Positions 1 through 6,869 of a stretch of 8,637 nucleotides of DNA are shown here, in pieces. Under the pieces are notes generated by a model. The model worked only from the letters and a program-made list of their open reading frames with translations. It was not told the origin of the DNA and searched no databases. Source of the stretch: Dehalococcoidia bacterium. Its GTDB lineage: Bacteria > Chloroflexota > Dehalococcoidia > Dehalococcoidales > JAUXAE01. Within the stretch, counting starts at the first letter, position 1; every line of letters begins with the position of its first letter. The position numbers and the translations under genes were made by a program. The DNA is taken from the NCBI GenBank assembly GCA_030665535.1, contig DAOUZU010000039.1:1-8637 (forward strand). Reading direction: 5' to 3'.

Positions 1-1
1 A

Positions 2-481
2 CCCTCCAGCGGTCTACACACCAATGGCTACTCTCTAGTGCGCAAGATATTCGGTACTAACCGGCAAGCTCTGGGCAAACACTACCCGGAACTAGGCCGC
101 AGCCTGGGGGATGAACTGCTTGAGCCGCACCGCAGCTACCATTTACAGCTTGAGCCCCTTCTTTCCTATATCAAGGGCATGGCCCATATCACCGGCGGCG
201 GCCTGATAGACAACCTGCCGCGTATCCTGCCGCCGGGTACAGCCGCCCGGCTTAAGGCCGGTGCCTGGCCGGTGCCGGCCATTTTCAACCTCATCCGGGA
301 GAAGGGCGCCGTTACCCCGAGGGAGATGTACCGCATCTTCAATATGGGCATCGGCATGGCCGTTATCGCCGCCGCTGACGATGCCGAAAAGATAGGTCAG
401 GCCCTGCCTGAGGCCATAGCTATCGGCCGGGTGGTTGAACAGAAGGGCGAGGACAGGGTTATAATTGCCGGCGCAGAGTAA
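2..481 (+). CDS. purM: Phosphoribosylformylglycinamidine cyclo-ligase (AIR synthase), C-terminal part, 5' end cut by window
   Basis: PurM closes the imidazole ring in de novo purine synthesis: formylglycinamidine ribonucleotide plus ATP gives aminoimidazole ribonucleotide, in the cytosol. The frame is open from the first bases, so the gene starts before the window; 159 codons are visible, about half of a typical protein of some 340 residues. The visible part begins with the family signature SSGLHTNGYSLVRKIF, followed by IKGMAHITGGGLIDNLPRILP-like text (bases 170-232), the EMYRIFNMGIGMAV block (bases 323-364) and a terminal region ending RVIIAGAE. These match the C-terminal AIRS domain in order and spacing. 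The GTG at 38 lies inside the conserved signature and is not the real start. The stop TAA is one base before the ATG of the lipoprotein gene, implying co-transcription, and purH follows two genes on. Identification is firm. Confidence 0.95.
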   Translation, partial: PSSGLHTNGYSLVRKIFGTNRQALGKHYPELGRSLGDELLEPHRSYHLQLEPLLSYIKGMAHITGGGLIDNLPRILPPGTAARLKAGAWPVPAIFNLIREKGAVTPREMYRIFNMGIGMAVIAAADDAEKIGQALPEAIAIGRVVEQKGEDRVIIAGAE

Positions 482-482
482 G

Positions 483-1199
483 ATGATAAAGAAAAGGCTG
501 ATAATCCCCGGCGTGGCCGTCCTGGCGCTCCTGCTGCCCCTCCTGGCCGGCTGCGCCCAGATAGATATAGACCTTCACACCACCATCAAACCTTCCGGGG
601 ATTTGGTCCAAGAGGTAAGGTTCACCGGCAGCGGCCCGATGGCCGGCTTCCTGGACGACGCCGAGGCCACCGGAGACCTTGAAATGGAGGGCTGGGAGGT
701 CACCATTGAACGCTCCGCCAGCTCCTCTACCCTCATCGCCAGCCGGGAATTCAGCGCCGACGAGGTACTGGCCATACCCGATTTTAGCAGCGACCCGGAC
801 GCCCTGGAGGACTACGATTTCCGCGTCCGGAACTACTTCTTTTTTACCGATTACGTGCTTCAGGTCACCATCCCAGAAGACCCGGTGGAGGATGATTTAA
901 CCGGCCTGGACGGGTTCGATGACGACATCATCAGCCAGCTGCTGGAGGGCCTTTTCAGCATGTCGTGGTCAATCACCCTGCCCGGAGAGATAACCGAATC
1001 CAACGCCGACTCCATCCAGGACAACACGGCTACCTGGATATTTGATATCGGCTCGCTGGATCAGGACCAGGAAATAGCGGTGCACTCCCGTCTGATTAAC
1101 TGGCCCTTCATCGCCGGCACTTCGGCGGGGCTGCTGGTTCTGACCGGGGTGGTCGTTTTCCTGGTATTAAGAAAGAGGGCCGCCCGAACATCTTATTAG
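483..1199 (+). CDS. Lipoprotein with C-terminal membrane anchor (LppM/DUF3153-like)
   Basis: A 238-residue protein starting at ATG 483, one base after the purM stop. The N-terminus is a classic lipoprotein signal: MIKKR, a hydrophobic stretch of about 15 residues, then the lipobox LAGC, so Cys24 should be lipidated and become residue 1 of the mature protein. The middle (about residues 25-205) is strongly acidic and lacks a long hydrophobic stretch, consistent with an extracytoplasmic domain. Residues about 208-229 form a second transmembrane helix, followed by a basic tail, RKRAARTSY, expected in the cytoplasm. Lipid anchor plus C-terminal helix resembles the LppM/DUF3153 group of actinobacterial and Chloroflexota lipoproteins, as does the early 'DLHTTIKPSGDL' strand. 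This resemblance is from memory and moderate. Function is unknown. An in-frame TTG at 465 would overlap purM and lengthen the signal without benefit, so ATG 483 is preferred. Its place between purM and purH is unexplained. Confidence 0.85.
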   Translation: MIKKRLIIPGVAVLALLLPLLAGCAQIDIDLHTTIKPSGDLVQEVRFTGSGPMAGFLDDAEATGDLEMEGWEVTIERSASSSTLIASREFSADEVLAIPDFSSDPDALEDYDFRVRNYFFFTDYVLQVTIPEDPVEDDLTGLDGFDDDIISQLLEGLFSMSWSITLPGEITESNADSIQDNTATWIFDIGSLDQDQEIAVHSRLINWPFIAGTSAGLLVLTGVVVFLVLRKRAARTSY

Positions 1200-1202
1200 C
1201 AC

Positions 1203-1210
1203 AAGGAGGA
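1203..1210 (+). promoter_or_regulatory. Strong ribosome binding site of purH that decides an ATA start
   Basis: AAGGAGGA lies in the 16-base gap between the lipoprotein stop and purH. Its AGGAGG core (1204-1209) ends 6 bases before the ATA at 1216, an ideal distance. No ATG, GTG or TTG occurs at a suitable distance, so this site supports initiation at ATA. Confidence 0.8.
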
Positions 1211-1215
1211 AAGCC

Positions 1216-2757
1216 ATAAGAGCCATTATCAGCGTATCCGATAAAGCCGGGGCGGTTGACCTGGCCAAAGGCCTGGCCGGGCTGGGTTTTGAAATCTGCT
1301 CAACCGGCGGCACTAAAAAGGCCCTCGCCGGGGCCGGTCTGGCGGTTAAAAGCGTCTCCGACATCACCGGCTTCCCCGAAATCCTGAACGGGCGGGTGAA
1401 GACCCTGCACCCCGCCATCCACGGCGGCCTGCTGGCGCGGCGTGACCTCCCCGCCCATATGGAAGAACTGAAGGACAACGAAATCCAGGTTATCGACCTG
1501 GTAGCGGTGAACCTGTATCCCTTCGTGGAGACGGTCTCCCGGGAGGGCATCACCATGGAGCAGGCACTGGAGAACATAGACATCGGTGGGCCGACCATGC
1601 TGCGGGCGGCGGCCAAGAACTTCCCCGGCGTCATCGTCCTGGTAGACCCCACCGACTACCAGCCTGTACTGGGGAAGCTAAAGGCCGGGGAGGTAGACCT
1701 GCCTGAACGTAAGCGACTGGCCCAGAAGGCCTTCCAGCACGTGGCCGCCTACGATACAGCCATCGCCCAGTACCTGAGGCAGGGTGAAGCCGGCCTCCCC
1801 GACCAGATGACCATCGCCCTGACCAAGCGCTACGACCTCCGCTACGGGGAGAATCCCCACCAGCCGGCCGCTTTTTACGCCGAGCAGATGGTCGGCGCCT
1901 CCAGCGACAGCGGCATCACCTGGGCCGAGCAGCTGTGGGGTAAGCAGCTATCTTTCAACAACATCCTGGACGCCGACGCCGCCTGGGCAACGGCCATAGA
2001 CTTCTCGGCGCCGACGGTGGCCATCATCAAGCATACCAATCCCTGCTGCCTGGCCAGCCATGAAGACATCGCCGAGGCCTACCGCCGGGCGCTCACCGGC
2101 GACCCGGTCTCGGCCTTCGGCGGTATAGTGGCCGTCAACCGGCCGCTTACCAAAGCTACCGCCGCGGAAATCGTAAAGACCTTCTATGAGATAGTGATAG
2201 CACCGGAATACGAGGCAGGAGCCGTGGAGATACTGAAAAAGAAGAAGAACCTGCGCATCCTCAAGGCCTACCTGCCACCCTATATCAACACCCGCCCCGG
2301 CTACCTGGACTACCGCCGCGTCCGCGGCGGCCTGCTGGTGCAGGCTTCGGACTCGCTGACCGAGGACAACATGCACCTGACGACAGCAACCCTGCGGGAG
2401 CCGACGGATGACGAGTTGGCCGAGCTGCTCTTCGCCTGGCGGGCCGTCAAGCACATCAAGAGCAACGCCATCGCCCTGGTTAAAGATAAAACGCTGTTGG
2501 GAATGGGCGCCGGCCAACCCAACCGGGTAGTAAGCGTGAAAATAGCCTGGGAGAAGGCCGGTAAAAAATCCAGGGGCAGCGTAATGGCCTCCGACGCCAT
2601 GTTCCCTTTCCCCGATAGCGTCGAGCTGGCCGCCCAGGCCGGGGTGACGGCCATCATCCAGCCCGGCGGCTCCAAAAAGGACGATGAGTCAATAAAAGCC
2701 GCCGATAAGTACGATATCGCCATGGTCTTCACCGGCAGCCGGCACTTCTGGCACTAA
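1216..2757 (+). CDS. purH: Bifunctional AICAR transformylase / IMP cyclohydrolase, probable ATA start
   Basis: PurH performs the last two steps of IMP synthesis: formyl transfer from 10-formyltetrahydrofolate to AICAR, then ring closure of FAICAR. Read from ATA 1216 the protein has 513 residues, the normal family length. The N-terminal MGS-like cyclohydrolase domain shows SVSDK (6-10), STGGTKK (29-35), RVKTLHP (60-66), HGGLLARR and NIDIGGPTMLRAAAKN. The transformylase domain shows LRYGENPHQ, KQLSFNNILDADAAW, the catalytic Lys272-His273 in IIKHTNPC, DPVSAFGGIVAVNR, HIKSNAIAL, GAGQPNRV and the terminal FTGSRHFWH. Every expected motif is present and uninterrupted. Homologues begin M-R-A-I-I/L-S-V-S/Y-D-K, which puts the initiator exactly on the ATA. 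The first in-frame GTG (1396) would delete 60 conserved residues, and upstream the frame reaches a stop at 1168-1170 without ATG, GTG or TTG. An assembly error turning ATG into ATA is the alternative. The gene sits 16 bases after the lipoprotein gene in the operon. Confidence 0.95.
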   Translation: MRAIISVSDKAGAVDLAKGLAGLGFEICSTGGTKKALAGAGLAVKSVSDITGFPEILNGRVKTLHPAIHGGLLARRDLPAHMEELKDNEIQVIDLVAVNLYPFVETVSREGITMEQALENIDIGGPTMLRAAAKNFPGVIVLVDPTDYQPVLGKLKAGEVDLPERKRLAQKAFQHVAAYDTAIAQYLRQGEAGLPDQMTIALTKRYDLRYGENPHQPAAFYAEQMVGASSDSGITWAEQLWGKQLSFNNILDADAAWATAIDFSAPTVAIIKHTNPCCLASHEDIAEAYRRALTGDPVSAFGGIVAVNRPLTKATAAEIVKTFYEIVIAPEYEAGAVEILKKKKNLRILKAYLPPYINTRPGYLDYRRVRGGLLVQASDSLTEDNMHLTTATLREPTDDELAELLFAWRAVKHIKSNAIALVKDKTLLGMGAGQPNRVVSVKIAWEKAGKKSRGSVMASDAMFPFPDSVELAAQAGVTAIIQPGGSKKDDESIKAADKYDIAMVFTGSRHFWH

Positions 2758-2774
2758 TGCGGGGCGGGGGAGCG

Positions 2775-3866
2775 ATGAGTCAGGACAAACCCGGTATCAC
2801 CTCTATTGAACAGCTGGTGGACTCATTGCCGGCGCAGGAGAAGGCGCTTTTCCACCGCCTTTACGCCGTCAGCGCCGGCGGCGGCAGGCTCAAGTTGCCG
2901 GAGACTATGCAGCCCTGGGCCAGGAAGCAATTCGGCTCGCTTGAGGCCGTCACCGGGCAAAAGATTGTCCGCATTACCAACCGTATAACCCTGGAGGAGT
3001 CCATCTTTAATCCTTTGCGTGGGCTGCGCCCCGGCGAGGCCAGGCAGACCGGCCGCCTGGAGGAACAGCTCGCAGAAGCCGGGAAGACGGACATATTCGC
3101 CAATCCCCGTGAGATGACCCCGGAAAACTCATTCGGCCGGGTAACCGGCAAACACTGCGTCACCGCCAGCAACGTGGCCAGGTACGAAGGCCTGCACGGC
3201 CTGGTAATCTTCAACGAGTTCCACCCCCTCAAGTTCTCCCGCGAGCAGGTCGTGGATTATATAGATACAGCCTGGGAGTGGGCCGGCAAAGCCCACCAGG
3301 AGAACCCGGCGGCAAAATACTTCTTTCTAACCTGGAACTGCCTGTGGCGGGCCGGCGCCTCCATCTACCACGGCCACGCCCAGGTTTCGCTGGCCAGCGG
3401 CCGCCACTACTCCAAAATTGAGGCGCTGCGCCGGTTGGCCGGGGGCTACGGGCAGCGCTATGGCAGCAGCTATTTTGACGACCTTTTCAAGGTGCACCGC
3501 TCCCTGGGCTGCGCCACCGCCACAAACGGCGTCCAGGTACTTGCCCACCTAACCCCTTTCAAGGATAATGAGCTTGTGATTACAGGCAAAGAGCTGAACC
3601 GGTCTTTCAAGGAAACAATATATGAGATGCTGGCCTTCTTCCGGGATAGCTTGGGGGTGAAATCCTTCAACCTGAGTCTGGTGACGCCGCCGCTCTGCCC
3701 CACCGAGGAGAACTGGCAGGGCTTCCCGGTGCTGTGCCGCCTGGTTGACCGGGGCAGCCTGGAAAGCCAGACCTCGGACATCGGTGGCGTGGAGATTTAC
3801 GCCGCCAGCGTCATCTCCAGCGACCCGTTTGAACTCGCCACGAAGCTGCGGAATTACCTGAAATAA
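2775..3866 (+). CDS. GalT/HIT-superfamily nucleotidyltransferase-like protein, substrate unknown
   Basis: A 363-residue soluble protein. Its key feature is AGASIYHGHAQV, in which H199-G-H201-A-Q203 matches the H-x-H-x-Q active site of galactose-1-phosphate uridylyltransferase and Ap4A phosphorylase, preceded by the same 'GAS' as in GalT (GASNPHPHGQ). By family analogy His201 would be the nucleophile that takes up a nucleotidyl group. The preceding half (NPLRGLRPG, ENSFGRVTGKHCVTASN, GLHGLVIFNEFHPL) and the tail (SDIGGVEIYAASV) resemble GalT-like proteins in layout. It is not a classical HIT hydrolase, which has a third histidine. I see no Leloir-pathway gene nearby; neighbours are purH and nicotinamidase, so a purine- or NAD-linked nucleotide is a reasonable guess only. 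ATG 2757 overlaps the purH stop (TAATG) and gives six extra residues, MRGGGA; ATG 2775 follows a G-rich tract (GGGGGAG) that may act as a weak ribosome binding site. The start choice is uncertain. Confidence 0.8.
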   Translation: MSQDKPGITSIEQLVDSLPAQEKALFHRLYAVSAGGGRLKLPETMQPWARKQFGSLEAVTGQKIVRITNRITLEESIFNPLRGLRPGEARQTGRLEEQLAEAGKTDIFANPREMTPENSFGRVTGKHCVTASNVARYEGLHGLVIFNEFHPLKFSREQVVDYIDTAWEWAGKAHQENPAAKYFFLTWNCLWRAGASIYHGHAQVSLASGRHYSKIEALRRLAGGYGQRYGSSYFDDLFKVHRSLGCATATNGVQVLAHLTPFKDNELVITGKELNRSFKETIYEMLAFFRDSLGVKSFNLSLVTPPLCPTEENWQGFPVLCRLVDRGSLESQTSDIGGVEIYAASVISSDPFELATKLRNYLK

Positions 3867-3881
3867 CAGAGGAGACGGGCT

Positions 3882-4421
3882 ATGGCCAATGCGGTGCTGG
3901 TAGTGGATATGCTGCGCTGTTTCCTGGAGCCGGGGATGACCCTCTATGCCGGCGACAGGGCCAGGGGCATTATCCCCAACATACAGGGCCTGCTGGAGAA
4001 GGAGATTAAAATCGGCTCTCAGGTCCTTTTCATCGCCGACCACCACGACCCCGACGACCTGGAGTTCAAGATGTTCCCGCCGCACTGCATCGCCGGCACC
4101 CCGGAGGCCGAGGTAATCCCGGAACTGGCCAAATACCCCGGCGAGCTTGTCCCCAAGAAGCGTTACAGCGCCTTCTACGACACCGGACTGGGGCCGAAGC
4201 TTGAGCACCTGAAGCCGGAAAAGCTGGTTATATGCGGGGTGCTGACCAACATCTGCGTTATGCACACCACCGCCGACGCCAGGAACCGCGATTACCAGGT
4301 GGAGGTGCCGGTGGACTGCGTCGCCTCACCGGACGAGCAGGAGCACCGCTTCGCACTTCAGCATATGGAGAAGATACTGGGCGCCACGCTGACCAGATTC
4401 AAGGAGGCAAATACCGAATGA
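3882..4421 (+). CDS. pncA: Nicotinamidase (isochorismatase-fold cysteine hydrolase)
   Basis: Predicted to hydrolyse nicotinamide to nicotinate and ammonia, the first step of the deamidating NAD salvage route. The 179-residue length and motifs fit the family: Asp9 in VLVVDM, the basic pair Lys92/Lys93 in KKRYSAFYDT (Lys92 aligns best with the catalytic lysine), and the nucleophile Cys125 in GVLTNICVMHT, preceded by the usual cis-peptide region. Metal-site residues of nicotinamidases are also visible: Asp53 and His55 in ADHHDP, and His68 in FPPHCIAGT, a string close to the WP.HC..GT of known nicotinamidases. These favour nicotinamidase over other isochorismatase-like hydrolases. The start follows AGGAG (3870-3874) at 7 bases spacing, 15 bases after the previous stop. 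Its TGA overlaps the ATG of the NAPRTase gene (ATGA), so the two salvage enzymes are translationally coupled, which strengthens the substrate call. Confidence 0.9.
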   Translation: MANAVLVVDMLRCFLEPGMTLYAGDRARGIIPNIQGLLEKEIKIGSQVLFIADHHDPDDLEFKMFPPHCIAGTPEAEVIPELAKYPGELVPKKRYSAFYDTGLGPKLEHLKPEKLVICGVLTNICVMHTTADARNRDYQVEVPVDCVASPDEQEHRFALQHMEKILGATLTRFKEANTE

Positions 4422-5410
4422 AAAGATTTACGCCCTCCGAGGCGGTGCTCTCAGGAGACACCGCCGATGTCTACTTCGCCCGCACCCTGGAGATACTGGA
4501 GAAGGAAGGCATCAACCCGGTGGCCACGATGGAGGTCTTCGCCAACAGAGACGGCTACATCTGCGGTATAGAAGAAGTCACCGCTCTGCTGGACAGGGTT
4601 CTGCCCGCCGATAACCGCCAGGTGTGGGCGCTGACCGACGGCGAGCCGATGGCCGCCAAGGAGGTGACGGTGCGTATCACCGCCCCCTACCGCAGCTACG
4701 GCCTCTACGAGACGGCCATCTGCGGCATCCTGGCCCACTCCAGCGGCTGGGTCACCGCCGCCAGGCAGTGCGTACGGGCCGCCGGGGACATCCCCATAAC
4801 CTCTTTCGGCGCCCGCCATATCCACCCTTCGGTGGCCGGCGTCATGGACTACGCCGCCATCGTCGGCGGCTGTAAGAGCTGCTCCAGCGTAGCCGGCGCC
4901 CGCCTGGCCGGCATCGAGCCGGCCGGCACCATGCCCCACGCCCTGATAATCGTCATCGGCGACACGGTGGAGGCGACACTGGCCTTTGATAAGCATATGT
5001 CGCCCCAGGTGCCCCGCGTCTCCCTGGTGGATACCTTCAGGGACGAGGCCGAGGAGAGCCTGCGTGTGGCCGTCGCGCTGGGCAAGAGGCTGACCAGCGT
5101 GCGCCTGGACACCCCCAGCGAGCTAGGGGGGGTAACCGTCGACCTGGTCAAGGAAGTAAGGGCAAAGCTGGACCAGGCCGGCCACGGGCATGTGAAAATC
5201 TTCGCTTCCGGCGGCTTCACCCCGGAGCGCATCAGCTACTTCAAGGAAAAGGGAGCGCCGGTGGACGGCTTCGGCGTCGGCAGCTACATTTCCGGCGCCC
5301 GTCCCATAGATTACACCGCCGACCTGCACCAGATTGACGGCAGGCCCATCGCCAAGCGGGGCCGCATCCCCGGTATCACCGCCAACCCCAGGCTCAAGCG
5401 GGTGCTGTGA
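4418..5410 (+). CDS. pncB: Nicotinate phosphoribosyltransferase, short form
   Basis: Predicted to join nicotinate to PRPP, giving nicotinate mononucleotide for NAD synthesis. The 330-residue protein is shorter than the E. coli type (about 400) and resembles compact bacterial and archaeal NAPRTases sharing the NadC-like barrel. Visible motifs in order: GDTADVYFARTLEIL near the N-terminus, SFGARHIHP (129-137), AGTMPHALI with His174 at the place of the phosphorylatable histidine of PncB (GT.xH), LVDTFRDE, VRLDTPSE (Asp231, Glu235), KIFASGG (Gly265-Gly266, phosphate-binding region) and FGVGSYIS (285-292). The open frame extends upstream to a GTG at 4232, but that part lies inside pncA in another frame and is unlike the family; ATG 4418 is part of the ATGA overlap with pncA. 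The 3' end overlaps the 3' end of tilS on the opposite strand by 17 bases. Related phosphoribosyltransferases exist, but the pncA neighbour makes nicotinate the likely substrate. Confidence 0.9.
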   Translation: MKRFTPSEAVLSGDTADVYFARTLEILEKEGINPVATMEVFANRDGYICGIEEVTALLDRVLPADNRQVWALTDGEPMAAKEVTVRITAPYRSYGLYETAICGILAHSSGWVTAARQCVRAAGDIPITSFGARHIHPSVAGVMDYAAIVGGCKSCSSVAGARLAGIEPAGTMPHALIIVIGDTVEATLAFDKHMSPQVPRVSLVDTFRDEAEESLRVAVALGKRLTSVRLDTPSELGGVTVDLVKEVRAKLDQAGHGHVKIFASGGFTPERISYFKEKGAPVDGFGVGSYISGARPIDYTADLHQIDGRPIAKRGRIPGITANPRLKRVL

Positions 5411-6824
5411 GGCCGAACTCCAGCCTAAGCACCTTCTTCGTTTCCGGGGTAATCCCGGCCCGCTCGTCCAGGCGGTAGCCGGCCAGCCAGATTATCTGCT
5501 GCGTAGAACAGACAACCGGAATCCTGTCCCGCCACGCCTGCGGTATGCGAGCGTCAATCATAAAGACGCCCAGCTTCTTTTCATGGCCCAGGCCGGCAGG
5601 TATGAAGCGGTCGCCGCGGCGGCGGGGGCGCACCAGCAGCAGTCTGCCCGTCTTTTCCAGGTCAACATAGGCAACCAACTTGTTCTCCTCCGCCTGAGGC
5701 GGCGGCTTGACAAAGGTGGCTGAAACCAGCCACCCCGGCAGCCACGTTTCCCCCGGTATGTTCAGCCGATACTCGCCCTCCAGAACGGGGAAGGGAGACA
5801 GCGCCGCCGGCTCCGTGGTCAACAGGTATCTATCGTATTCAGTGGCAAAGATAAGGCCGTCGGGCAGGTTCAGCTGTTTGCCGGCCGGCTTGTCCAGAGC
5901 TTCCATTACGGCCTCTATGTGGCGGGCCTCGATATCCTTCAGCCCGCCGATTAATCTCTTTATGGACAGCCGCAGCAGGCTTCGCTTGATGGCCGGCGGC
6001 AACCACCCGAAGGCGTCCCTATCCAGGACGACGGTATTCTGCCGCTTAGCCGCCACCTTTTTCCAGAGACGCTCCGTCTCTCCGTCAAGAAAGGTCAGAT
6101 CGTCAGCGACGATGGCGGCCGTCCGCAGTACAGCCTCAGCCACCCGGGGATTGTACTCCCTGAGAAGCGGCAGCAGTTCCAGTCTTATCCGGTTTCTAAG
6201 CGGCGAAAGGGACAGGTTGGAGGTATCCGTTCGGGCGGCCAGCCGGTGGCGGCGGCAGTAGGCCTCCGTCTCGCGGCGGCTGACATCCAAAAACGGGCGG
6301 ACAACGGTCAAGCCCTCACCGTCCGGCATCGGCCAGGGGCCGACCGGCCTCAGGCCCACCAGCCCCCTGGTGCCGCTGCCCCGCACCAGGTGCATCAGCA
6401 CCGTCTCCACCTGATCGTTTAGGGTATGGCCGACGGCTACTATATTACTGCCGGTAGAGGCGGCCATCTCGGCCAGGAAGCGGTAGCGCACCTCGCGGGC
6501 GGCCTCCTCCGTGGAGAGGCGGTGCGCCTGCCTGTATGCCGTTACATCACGTTTTTCAATGGTGACTGGCACGCCCAGCCGCGAGGCCAACCGGGAAACA
6601 TAAGCGGCGTCGGCCTTAGCCTCGACCCCCCTCAGGCCGTGGTCAAGGTGGGCGACGTGAAGATTTAGCTTCAACTCTTCCCGGAGGTTTATCAGGACAT
6701 GGAGCAGGCAGACCGAGTCCGCTCCACCGGAGACGGCCACCAGCAGGCGTTGCCCGCCCGGATTGTGCCGCTTAAGAAAATCCCTTACCCGCTCTTCAAC
6801 CGCAGGCGGTTTATTCTTGGCCAT
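5394..6824 (-). CDS. tilS: tRNA(Ile)-lysidine synthetase
   Basis: TilS uses ATP and lysine to turn C34 of the CAU-anticodon isoleucine tRNA into lysidine, so that it reads AUA and is charged with isoleucine; it is essential in most bacteria. The 476-residue protein has the N-type ATP pyrophosphatase P-loop SGGADS (32-37), HLDHGLRG (59-66), the GHTLNDQVET block (132-141) followed by LMHLVRGSGTRGL, and RNRIRLELLPLL, all standard for TilS. The C-terminal TilS_C domain is visible as RPRRRGDRFIPAG and the region ending ETKKVLRLEF. The full two-domain length is like E. coli TilS rather than the short Aquifex form. ATG 6824 is the first possible start, since an in-frame TAA lies three codons upstream (6836-6834). 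There is no ribosome binding site before it, but a promoter-like -10 box is 8 bases away. The gene follows a histidine phosphatase after 45 bases and converges on pncB. Confidence 0.96.
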   Translation of the reverse strand: MAKNKPPAVEERVRDFLKRHNPGGQRLLVAVSGGADSVCLLHVLINLREELKLNLHVAHLDHGLRGVEAKADAAYVSRLASRLGVPVTIEKRDVTAYRQAHRLSTEEAAREVRYRFLAEMAASTGSNIVAVGHTLNDQVETVLMHLVRGSGTRGLVGLRPVGPWPMPDGEGLTVVRPFLDVSRRETEAYCRRHRLAARTDTSNLSLSPLRNRIRLELLPLLREYNPRVAEAVLRTAAIVADDLTFLDGETERLWKKVAAKRQNTVVLDRDAFGWLPPAIKRSLLRLSIKRLIGGLKDIEARHIEAVMEALDKPAGKQLNLPDGLIFATEYDRYLLTTEPAALSPFPVLEGEYRLNIPGETWLPGWLVSATFVKPPPQAEENKLVAYVDLEKTGRLLLVRPRRRGDRFIPAGLGHEKKLGVFMIDARIPQAWRDRIPVVCSTQQIIWLAGYRLDERAGITPETKKVLRLEFGLTAPA

Positions 6825-6832
6825 ATAGCTGC

Positions 6833-6861
6833 ATTATAGTCGGCCTGACGGCAGGGGGCAA
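6833..6861 (-). promoter_or_regulatory. Candidate sigma70-type promoter of tilS, probably leaderless
   Basis: On the minus strand TTGCCC (6861-6856, four of six matches to TTGACA) is followed after exactly 17 bases by a perfect TATAAT (6838-6833). Only 8 bases separate the -10 box from the tilS ATG at 6824. Transcription would be expected to start near A6826 or at the A of the ATG itself, giving an mRNA with a leader of at most about two bases. This fits the absence of a ribosome binding site upstream of tilS. It lies wholly in the 45-base gap after the phosphatase gene. Assigned by eye; no transcript data. Confidence 0.6.
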
Positions 6862-6869
6862 CGGGCCGG

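Noticed and set aside
465..482. TTG at 465 as the start of the lipoprotein
   Set aside because: It would overlap purM by 17 bases and add MPAQSK before an already complete signal peptide beginning at ATG 483.
1396..2757. GTG at 1396 as the start of purH
   Set aside because: It would remove 60 residues with the conserved SVSDK and STGGT motifs, and GTG there codes the Val of the conserved RVKTLHP motif; no ribosome binding site is near.
3549..4265. Long antisense open frame (238 codons, minus strand)
   Set aside because: It lies opposite the GalT-like and pncA genes, which have clear motifs. GC-rich sequence keeps antisense frames open by chance, and the translation shows no recognisable domain. 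The same applies to 1948-2517, 4451-4996 (minus) and 5707-6261 (plus).
4232..4417. Upstream extension of the NAPRTase frame from GTG 4232
   Set aside because: This stretch is the pncA coding region in another frame; the family N-terminus begins at ATG 4418, which forms the ATGA overlap.
6841..6868. Inverted repeat CGGCC ... GGCCG in the gap before tilS, as a terminator
   Set aside because: The stem is only 5 bp with an 18-base loop and no T-run follows; it also overlaps the better supported promoter.
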